From Rhodospirillales bacterium (GTDB lineage Bacteria > Pseudomonadota > Alphaproteobacteria > Rhodospirillales > Defluviicoccaceae): a stretch of 64,000 nt of DNA. Below are positions 9,163 to 15,675 of the stretch, piece after piece. Every line of letters begins with the position of its first letter. The first letter of the stretch is position 1. The DNA is taken from the NCBI GenBank assembly GCA_016710335.1, contig JADJXQ010000001.1, positions 310,001 through 374,000 on the forward strand, given 5' to 3'. The position numbers and the translations under genes are program-made. The notes under the pieces are model-generated. The model saw nothing but the letters and a program-made list of their open reading frames with translations. It was not told where the DNA came from and did no database searches.

Positions 9163-11024
9163 GACGCGGGCGGCCGGTCGCGGTCGCCGGTGAGATCGAC
9201 CGCCGCGCCGACGACGCCTTTGGGCATCAGGACGCAGATGCCGACGATGGCGAGGCCTAGGATCAGGCGCCAGTACGCCAGCCGGGCGAGCCAATCCTCC
9301 AGGCCGACGAATGCGAACGCGCCGACGATGGGGCCGCTGAGCGTTTGGACGCCGCCGAGCAGGACCATGAGCAGGGCGTCGACGGAACGCGGGATCGCCA
9401 GTTCGTCCGGGAACACGCTGCCCTTGGAGAACGCGTAGAGGCCGCCGGCGAGGCCGGCCATGGCGCCGGCGATGGCGAATGCCAGCCATTGCTGGCGACG
9501 AACGTCTATGCCGACGGCGTCGGCGCGCAGCGGCGAATCACGGCCGGCGCGCAGCGCCATCCCGAACGGCGTGAAGAACAGGCGGCGCAGCGACAGCACG
9601 CCGCTGCCGCACAGCGCCAGGGTCAGATAATAGTACGCGGCCGGCTGGCTGGCCCAGGCGGATGGCCACACGCCGACGAGGCCGTCGTCGCCGCCGGTGA
9701 CCGCGTGCCACTGGAGGGCGATGGACCAGGTAATCTGGGCGAACGCCAGGCTGAGCATGGCGAGATAGACGCCGGAGAGACGCACGCAGAACCAGCCGAA
9801 CAACAGCCCGCCGGCGCCGGACAGCAGCGGCGCCAGGACCAGCGCCACCTCCATCGGCGCCGCCAGATGCACCACCGCCAGGCCGGCCCCGTAGGCGCCG
9901 AGGCCAAAGTACGCGGCGTGGCCGAACGACACCATGCCGCCGCCGCCCATGATGAAATGGAGGCTCGCCGCGAACAGCGCGAAGATCAGAATCTCGGTCA
10001 TCAGCACCAGAGTGAAGCGGTCGGCGACGACCGGCAACATCAGGAGCATCGCCGCGACCGCGAACAGGACCAGGCGGAGGCGCGGCCCGGCGGGCGCCAG
10101 CGGGCGCTCCTCGCCATGGCCGCCACCGTGGGCAGTCGGTTCGGGGCGCCCCATCAGCCCCTGGGGGCGCAGCACCAGCACCACCATCATCACCAGGAAC
10201 ACCAGCACGAGGGTGATTTCGGGCAGGATCAGGATGCCGAACACCTTGAGTTGGCCGATCAGCACGGCGGCGAGGAAGGAGCCGAGGATGCTGCCCATGC
10301 CGCCGACCACCACAACCACGAACACCTCGGCGATGATGTTGAGGTCCATCAACAGGCTGACCGGCTCGCGGGGCACCCGGACAGCGCCGCCGAGGCCGGC
10401 GAGGAACGAGCCGAGGGCGAACACGCCGGTGAAGATCCAGGTCTGATTGACGCCGAGGGCGGCGACGATCTCGCGGTCCTCGGTGGCGCCGCGCACGATG
10501 ATGCCCCAGCGGGTGCGATAGAACAGGAGCCACAGGCCGGCGAGCACCAATGGCGCCAGCGCCACCAGCGCCAGGTCGTATTCCGGGATGTAGTGGCCGC
10601 CGATCGCGACGGCGCCGTCGAGCCCGGGAGCGCGCGGGCCGAGGACGTCGAACGGGCCCCATACGGCAAGCGCGACGTCCTGGACTATGAGGACGATGCC
10701 GAACGTCGCCGCCAGCTGGAACAGTTCCGGCGCGCGGTAGATGCGGCGCAACACCGTCATTTCGATGATGGCCCCGAGGATCGCGACGACGGCGGCGGCG
10801 GCCATGACGCTTAGCGCGAAACCGGTGAGCGTGTCGCCGATGCGGCCAGCGATTGGGTAGTTTGCGATGGTGAGGGCCAGATAGGCGCCGAGCATGTAAA
10901 ACGAGCCGTGCGCGAAGTTGACGATGCGCGTGACCCCGAAGATGATCGACAGCCCCGACGCCACCAGGAACAGCGACGCCGCGTTCGAGAGGCCGGTGAG
11001 GATCTGCACCAGGATGAAGCTCAA
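9159..11024 (-). CDS. livHM: Fused LivH-LivM permease
   Basis: A single 621-residue polypeptide carries both permease domains of the HAAT importer. Residues 1-300 are LivH-like: GLSIIFGVTRIVNFAHGSFY near the N-terminus, then VVVVVGGMGSILGSFLAAVL. Residues 325-610 are LivM-like: VSFGHAAYFGLGAYGAG and the EAA-like stretch around LLMVLLGGVQTLSGPIVGAF. A short hydrophilic linker rich in His/Gly/Glu (GRPEPTAHGGGHGEE) joins them. Most bacteria encode these as two genes; fusions are known in some alphaproteobacteria. It lies between the binding protein and livG and overlaps livG by 4 bases. No frame damage is visible. Confidence 0.92.
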   Translation of the reverse strand: MSFILVQILTGLSNAASLFLVASGLSIIFGVTRIVNFAHGSFYMLGAYLALTIANYPIAGRIGDTLTGFALSVMAAAAVVAILGAIIEMTVLRRIYRAPELFQLAATFGIVLIVQDVALAVWGPFDVLGPRAPGLDGAVAIGGHYIPEYDLALVALAPLVLAGLWLLFYRTRWGIIVRGATEDREIVAALGVNQTWIFTGVFALGSFLAGLGGAVRVPREPVSLLMDLNIIAEVFVVVVVGGMGSILGSFLAAVLIGQLKVFGILILPEITLVLVFLVMMVVLVLRPQGLMGRPEPTAHGGGHGEERPLAPAGPRLRLVLFAVAAMLLMLPVVADRFTLVLMTEILIFALFAASLHFIMGGGGMVSFGHAAYFGLGAYGAGLAVVHLAAPMEVALVLAPLLSGAGGLLFGWFCVRLSGVYLAMLSLAFAQITWSIALQWHAVTGGDDGLVGVWPSAWASQPAAYYYLTLALCGSGVLSLRRLFFTPFGMALRAGRDSPLRADAVGIDVRRQQWLAFAIAGAMAGLAGGLYAFSKGSVFPDELAIPRSVDALLMVLLGGVQTLSGPIVGAFAFVGLEDWLARLAYWRLILGLAIVGICVLMPKGVVGAAVDLTGDRDRPPAS

Positions 11025-11130
11025 CGGCCTTCCCGCTCACGTTCGGTGTTCATCGTCGAAACCCGCGCCGCCTCGCGGTTCGCTTGGAGGCGAAGCCGAC
11101 GCGACAGTCCAGGGCGCCGCGGCGGGCGGT

Positions 11131-12345
11131 TCAGTTGCCTGGGCGAAGGGCGCGGACGGCGTCGTCGCTCGGCAGGTAGTCGGCGCCATCGGCGTAGCGC
11201 CAGTCGACCATGACGCCTTCGCCGTCCCTGACCGCGGTGCGGCCGACGTAGGCGCCCATGGTTGACTGGTGGTCGATGGCGCGGAAGGTGATGGGGCCGA
11301 ACGGGCTGTCGACGGTCAATCCTTTCGCCGCCGCGATCATCGCGTCGGTCTCGGTGGAGCCGGCCTTGTTGATGATCGCCCCGATTGCCTTGAAGGTGTT
11401 GTAGCCGACCACCGAGCCCAGCATCGGCGGCGCATTGAAGCGCGACCGGTAGGCCTCCAGGAACGCATCGTGGGCTTCGGTGTCTATGTCGTACCAGGGG
11501 TAACCGGTGACGATCCAGCCCTCCGGCGCTTCGCTGCCGAGCGGCGACAGGTACTCGGGCTCGCCGGTCAGCAGACTCACCACCTCGCGCCCCTCGAACA
11601 GCCGGCGCAGCTTGCCCTCGCGGACGAACTGGGCGACATCGGGGCCGAACGTCACGTTGAAGATGGCGTCGGGATTGGCGGCGGCGAGGGCCTGCGCCTC
11701 GGCCCCGGCGTCGATCTTGAACAGCGCCGGCCACTGCTGCGCGACGATCTCGATGTCAGGGCGCTTCTGCTTCAAAAGCTGGACGAAGGATTCGACGGCG
11801 TCCTGGCCGTACTTGTAGTTGGGCGCAATCGTCGCCCAGCGCCTGGCCGGCAGCTTCGCCGCTTCTTCCGCCAGCATCGCCGCCTGCATGTATGTGCTGG
11901 GGCGGAGGCGGAAGGTGTAGGGATTGCCCTTCTGCCAGGTCAGCGCGTCGCTCAAGGGCTCGGCGGCGACGAACAGGACCCGGCGCTGGTTGGCGAAATC
12001 GGCGACCGCGAGGCCGACGTGGGAGAAGTAGGTGCCGGCGATCAGGTCGACATCGTCCTTGCTGAGCAGTTCCTCGGCGATCTTGACGGCGGCGCCGGGT
12101 TTGCCGGCGTCGTCGCGGCTGATGACCTCGAGGGGTTTTCCGAGAACCCCGCCGGCGGCGTTGATCTCGTCCACGGCAAGCTGCCAGCCGTTGCGGTACG
12201 GTTCGGTGAATGCCGGAAGGCGCGTGTAGCTGTTGATCTCGCCGACCCGGATGACGTCCGCGGCGGGTGCGGGCGTGGCGCCGGTCACCAGCGCGGCGAC
12301 GACTGCCGCCACCGTCGCCGCCAAAACATGTTTCCGTGTATTCAT
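11131..12345 (-). CDS. ABC transporter substrate-binding protein, Leu/Ile/Val-binding family
   Basis: Periplasmic ligand-binding component of the livFG-livHM importer, about 404 residues. The ATG at 12345 is chosen because it follows a GAGGG ribosome-binding site and opens a clean signal peptide (HVLAATVAAVVAALVTGATP, cleavage near PAPAA). The frame extends further upstream, but only through an 18-bp tandem repeat. The mature part shows the type I periplasmic-binding fold (IRVGEINSY, LAVDEINAAGGVLGKPLEVI, DVDLIAGTYFSHVGLAVAD). It ends 106 bases before the permease. The ligand is not identifiable by eye; an amino acid or small amide is expected from the family. Confidence 0.88.
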   Translation of the reverse strand: MNTRKHVLAATVAAVVAALVTGATPAPAADVIRVGEINSYTRLPAFTEPYRNGWQLAVDEINAAGGVLGKPLEVISRDDAGKPGAAVKIAEELLSKDDVDLIAGTYFSHVGLAVADFANQRRVLFVAAEPLSDALTWQKGNPYTFRLRPSTYMQAAMLAEEAAKLPARRWATIAPNYKYGQDAVESFVQLLKQKRPDIEIVAQQWPALFKIDAGAEAQALAAANPDAIFNVTFGPDVAQFVREGKLRRLFEGREVVSLLTGEPEYLSPLGSEAPEGWIVTGYPWYDIDTEAHDAFLEAYRSRFNAPPMLGSVVGYNTFKAIGAIINKAGSTETDAMIAAAKGLTVDSPFGPITFRAIDHQSTMGAYVGRTAVRDGEGVMVDWRYADGADYLPSDDAVRALRPGN

Positions 12346-12396
12346 CGATCGTCCCTCTCTATCGTTGGCGCGCCCGCCGGTCCGGCGTGAAAGCCC

Positions 12397-12446
12397 CGTC
12401 TGGCATAGAAGCCGCGTCTGGCATAGAAGCTTCGTCTGGCATAGAA
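12397..12446. repeat. 18-bp tandem repeat, three copies
   Basis: CGTCTGGCATAGAAGC recurs at 12397, 12415 and 12433, with the last copy ending AAAC instead of AAGC. The period of 18 keeps reading frame. It lies in the divergent gap between the substrate-binding protein gene (minus) and the lipoprotein gene (plus), so it could contain regulator sites for either. Confidence 0.8.
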
Positions 12447-12456
12447 ACAACGTGCC

Positions 12457-12870
12457 ATGGCTCTGTCATCCTGCCTTCGCATCATCGCCGCCGGCGCCCT
12501 GATCGGGCTTCTGGTCGGATGTGCAGAGGCGGACACCTGCCCCGGCGACGACCCTGCCTCCATCGCCCGTGCCATCGCCGACGGCCATGCGTACCGGAAG
12601 CACGTCGTCCAAAGCGGCGAGTTCAGCGCCGGGCGTCGGATCGACGGGCTGGCGTTTCCCTTGGCAAGCATCGACACGAGAGCCGACTTTGCCGCGTTCA
12701 TCGCCGACATCCTCGCTGATCCCGATCGCGACAAGCGGCTGGCGAACCGCCGGCATGGCTATTGGGACGAGAATACCGGGACCGTCGTCATATACAATGC
12801 CCGCGCTGCCGACTGCGGCACCGCCTTCCGCCCCGACCGCGGCGTCCGCTATTACCAGAACCTGAACTGA
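12457..12870 (+). CDS. Small lipoprotein resembling polymorphic-toxin C-terminal domains
   Basis: 137 residues. A lipoprotein signal peptide (IIAAGALIGLLVGC, lipobox Cys22) predicts export and lipidation. The mature part has HAYRKHV (His44, His49), a GEF segment, TRADFAAFIADIL, then YWDENTGTVVIYNA and GTAFRPDRGVRYYQNL. This order, with the TGTVVI/GTAF-P pair near the end, resembles from memory the nuclease-like toxin domains at the C-termini of CdiA and other polymorphic toxins. Here it stands alone behind a lipobox rather than at the end of a large protein. The next gene is a tiny acidic protein 24 bases downstream, as expected for an immunity partner. It could also be a harmless derivative of the fold. 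Function is inferred, not shown. Confidence 0.6.
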   Translation: MALSSCLRIIAAGALIGLLVGCAEADTCPGDDPASIARAIADGHAYRKHVVQSGEFSAGRRIDGLAFPLASIDTRADFAAFIADILADPDRDKRLANRRHGYWDENTGTVVIYNARAADCGTAFRPDRGVRYYQNLN

Positions 12871-12894
12871 ACCGGAAGGCCAGGGCCGCGAACC

Positions 12895-13107
12895 ATGGAC
12901 ATCGAGTGCGCCGCCAGCGACGAGGCTCTGCTGCGCCTGACCCGGGACGAACTCGTGGTTCTGGCCAACGCCCTCAACACCGTCTGTAACGCCGTCGACC
13001 TGCCGGAGTTCACGACCCTCCTCGGCGTCGATCGGTCCGAGGCCGACGCGCTGCTCGCCGACCTCGCCGCAGTCCTGCAGCGGATGTCGCCCGATCGTGG
13101 CGCGTAG
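12895..13107 (+). CDS. Small acidic protein, candidate immunity partner
   Basis: 70 residues, predicted mostly helical, acidic and without a signal peptide or membrane segment, so probably cytoplasmic. Core: LTRDELVVLANALNTVCNAV, then LPEFTTLLGVDRSEADALLADL. The ELxxLxNALNxVCN...PEF...G pattern resembles small proteins found next to toxin-like genes (from memory). It follows the lipoprotein gene by 24 bases on the same strand with a GAAGG-like ribosome-binding site, and converges on the SLC13 gene. If the lipoprotein is a toxin, this would protect the cytoplasm. If it is not, this remains a hypothetical protein. Confidence 0.55.
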   Translation: MDIECAASDEALLRLTRDELVVLANALNTVCNAVDLPEFTTLLGVDRSEADALLADLAAVLQRMSPDRGA

Positions 13108-13111
13108 GGGC

Positions 13112-14986
13112 TTAAAGCCCGTACCACCAGGGGGCGAAGGCGCTGAAGGCGAGCCACATGATGACGATGAGCGGGATGCCGGCGCGGGCAAAGTCGATGA
13201 AGCGGTAGTGACCGGGGCCGAGCACGAGCAGGTTGGTCTGGTAGCCGAGCGGCGAGGCGAAGGAGCAGTTGGCCGCGAACACGACGGCGACGGCGAAGGC
13301 CTCTGGTGGAACGCCAACCTCGTAGGCGACATCGAGGGCGATCGGCGTGAACAAGACCGCTGCGGTCTTGGTGGTGACCAGGTTCGACAACACGGCGACG
13401 GTGAGAAAGAATACCGACAGCACGACGCCCGGGCCGGCGCCATGCATCGCATCGACCATCTGCCGCGCGACGAACTGGGCGCCGCCGGTTTCCTGAAGCG
13501 CCACACCCATCGCGAGCGCCGCGCCGATGGTGGTGACGATGCGCGTGTCCACGGCGCGGGCGGCCTGGCGCACGTTGAGCGCCCCTGTGGCCACCACCGC
13601 CACGGCGCCGGTCAAGGTAGCGACGACCAGCGACAACAACCCCGCGGCCGCGAGGCCGATGGCGGCGACGAAGATCAACGCCGCCAGCGGCGCGCTCGAC
13701 TGGGTCGGCAGCTCCTCGGCGGACCACTCGATCAGCACGACCTCGCGGTTGGCCTTGAGGTCGTTGATGTCGGCGGCGTCGCCCTGCACCAGCAATACGT
13801 CCCCGGCCTCCATCCGGATATCGGTCATCCTGGTGCGGATCATCCGTGAGCGGCGCTGAATCCCGAGCACCACGCAGCGGGTATGGTTGAAGAACCCGAT
13901 CTGACGAAGCGTCTGACCCTCGTAGCGGGAACCGGGAGCGACCATGACTTCGGCCATTACCTGCGCGGTGCCGTCCCACGGAAGCCCCCCATCGTCGGCG
14001 CGTGCCTTGTCCGCCGGACGCGGCGCCCGCGCCTCGGTCGCGAACTTGGGGTCGATCTGCGCGGTCTTGCGGGACAACGCCTCGGTCAGAGCCTTGCGGG
14101 TCGCCGCCACCACCAGCACGTCCCCAGGACGGGCCGCGAACGCCTCGAACGGCGGCAGGATCGCCTCCTCCTCGCGCTGCACCATGCGCACCGTGATGTC
14201 GGGCAGGCTGGGAAACATGCCGCCGGGGGCGCCCTTGCCCACCAGCGGCGAGCCGTCGAGGACGGTGAGCTGGGCGATGAACTGTCTGCCGCCGGGTCCC
14301 GACAGCAGCCGGTCAGCCATGCTTTCGCGCGCCGGCAGGATGCGCGGCGCCACCCCCATCAAGTAGGCGAGGCCTGTGGCCGCCATGACGAGGCCAGGGA
14401 TGGTGAAATCGAAAAAACCGAACGGCTCGCCGCCCAACTCGATCATGGCACTGTTGACCAGGAGGTTGGTGGACGAGCCGACCAGGGTCGTCATCCCGCC
14501 CAACACCGCGGCGTAGCTCAACGGAATCATCAGCTTGCTCGGCGCTCGTCCAAACCGGGTGGCGAGGCCCTGCATGATCGGGATGAAGATCACCACGACC
14601 GGAATGTTGTTGAGAAAGGCGCTGACCGACATCGCCACAAGCAGGACCAGGAGCACCGAGAACCACAGGCTGCCGCGGCCGGCGCGCAACACGATTCGCG
14701 CCAGCACGTCCAACACCCCGGCGCGCACCATCGCCTGGCCCATGACCAGCAGCGCGAGCACCGTAACCAGCGCCGGGTTGGCGAATCCCTGCAAAAGCCG
14801 CTGACCGTTCAGCAGGTTTTCGCCAGTGGCATCAATGACCGGGAACAAGTGAAAAAAGATCATCAACGCGCAGACGACGCCGATGGACACCACCTCCATC
14901 GGCAGCCTTTCCGACGCGTAGAGGGCCAGCGCGCCGATCACCAGCGCGTAGGTCATCCACATCTGGATAGTGGCTTCGATCCCCAT
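13112..14986 (-). CDS. SLC13-type sodium/anion permease with two TrkA-C domains
   Basis: About 624 residues from the ATG at 14986; a start at 15043 adds only a Ser/Pro-rich stretch. The N-terminal membrane half of the ArsB/NhaD superfamily has FLNNIPVVVIFIPI and VLGGMTTLVGSSTNLLVNS, the two re-entrant ion-site loops. Two cytoplasmic RCK_C/TrkA-C domains follow (about 220-300 and 350-430; GDVLVVAAT, AGDVLLVQGD). The second membrane half has MGVALQETGGAQFVA and SFASPLGYQTNLLV. Members carry sulfate, dicarboxylates or other anions with sodium; the ligand is not evident. It lies downstream of the cyclic-nucleotide-binding gene on the same strand, with a gap of about 110 bases. Confidence 0.87.
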   Translation of the reverse strand: MGIEATIQMWMTYALVIGALALYASERLPMEVVSIGVVCALMIFFHLFPVIDATGENLLNGQRLLQGFANPALVTVLALLVMGQAMVRAGVLDVLARIVLRAGRGSLWFSVLLVLLVAMSVSAFLNNIPVVVIFIPIMQGLATRFGRAPSKLMIPLSYAAVLGGMTTLVGSSTNLLVNSAMIELGGEPFGFFDFTIPGLVMAATGLAYLMGVAPRILPARESMADRLLSGPGGRQFIAQLTVLDGSPLVGKGAPGGMFPSLPDITVRMVQREEEAILPPFEAFAARPGDVLVVAATRKALTEALSRKTAQIDPKFATEARAPRPADKARADDGGLPWDGTAQVMAEVMVAPGSRYEGQTLRQIGFFNHTRCVVLGIQRRSRMIRTRMTDIRMEAGDVLLVQGDAADINDLKANREVVLIEWSAEELPTQSSAPLAALIFVAAIGLAAAGLLSLVVATLTGAVAVVATGALNVRQAARAVDTRIVTTIGAALAMGVALQETGGAQFVARQMVDAMHGAGPGVVLSVFFLTVAVLSNLVTTKTAAVLFTPIALDVAYEVGVPPEAFAVAVVFAANCSFASPLGYQTNLLVLGPGHYRFIDFARAGIPLIVIMWLAFSAFAPWWYGL

Positions 14987-15099
14987 TGCTGCGTCAGGTC
15001 CGGACGTCGACCCGGAAACCGGCGCAGACGGGCGGCAACGCATTCGGCATGGTCAGGCGGTGCACGTGTCCTCCATCCAAAACATGAATTGCGCGGGAA

Positions 15100-15603
15100 C
15101 TATTCGGTTCGGGAGTCGGATCCGGCGGACCCGGAGGATGACGGCCCCGCATGAAGGCGGCTTTCCAGGTGCTGGTAACGCTCGGTCACCCGCGCGATCT
15201 TGTCGCTCAACGACCGCATCACCGCAAGGGCAACATCAGGATTTTCGGTCACCAGCTTGAGGAACACGCTTGCATCGATCTTCAATACCTTGAGCGGCGT
15301 GGCGGCGCGGATTTTGGCGGTGCGCGGCTGGTTGAGAATGATCGCCATCTCGCCGAACAGATCCTGGCGCTGCAGCCTGCCGACCGTGATTTGGCGCCCG
15401 CCCACGGCCGTCAGCACTTCCACCTCGCCCTCGTCTATGATGTAGGCCCCGTCGGCGGGATCGCCTTCCTGGAACAGCTCCTCTCCCGCCTCGAAGGTGA
15501 GGTAGGTGCTGGAAAAGGCCAGCAACTTGAGCTTGCTGGGATTGAGCTTGCTGAACAGAGGCAAGCACCGCAAGACGCCGATCGCATCTCCGTACTGCAC
15601 CAC
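15100..15603 (-). CDS. Cyclic-nucleotide-binding domain protein
   Basis: 167 residues: one CNMP-binding beta-roll (about 15-130) and a helical tail. It has the phosphate-binding-cassette region (LFGEMAIILNQPRTAKIRA, where the GE and R-T positions match ligand-binding members) and an N-terminal FSKLNPSKLKLLAF helix. There is no helix-turn-helix, so it is not a Crp/Fnr transcription factor; it is a stand-alone sensor. It follows the degenerate ABC transporter by 72 bases on the same strand, suggesting it regulates that transporter or the SLC13 permease after it. Stand-alone proteins of this type often accompany membrane transporters, but no partner is proven. Confidence 0.85.
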   Translation of the reverse strand: MVQYGDAIGVLRCLPLFSKLNPSKLKLLAFSSTYLTFEAGEELFQEGDPADGAYIIDEGEVEVLTAVGGRQITVGRLQRQDLFGEMAIILNQPRTAKIRAATPLKVLKIDASVFLKLVTENPDVALAVMRSLSDKIARVTERYQHLESRLHAGPSSSGSAGSDSRTE

Positions 15604-15675
15604 GCTCCTCCCTGCACCGGCCCCGCCGCGGTTGCGCCCGTAACGGTCAAGACCCTGACGCCGTTCAGGAACGGA

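Noticed and set aside
9345..10814. 489-codon open frame antisense to the LivHM permease
   Set aside because: His/Gln/Asp-rich translation is what hydrophobic permease codons give when read backwards; no motif.
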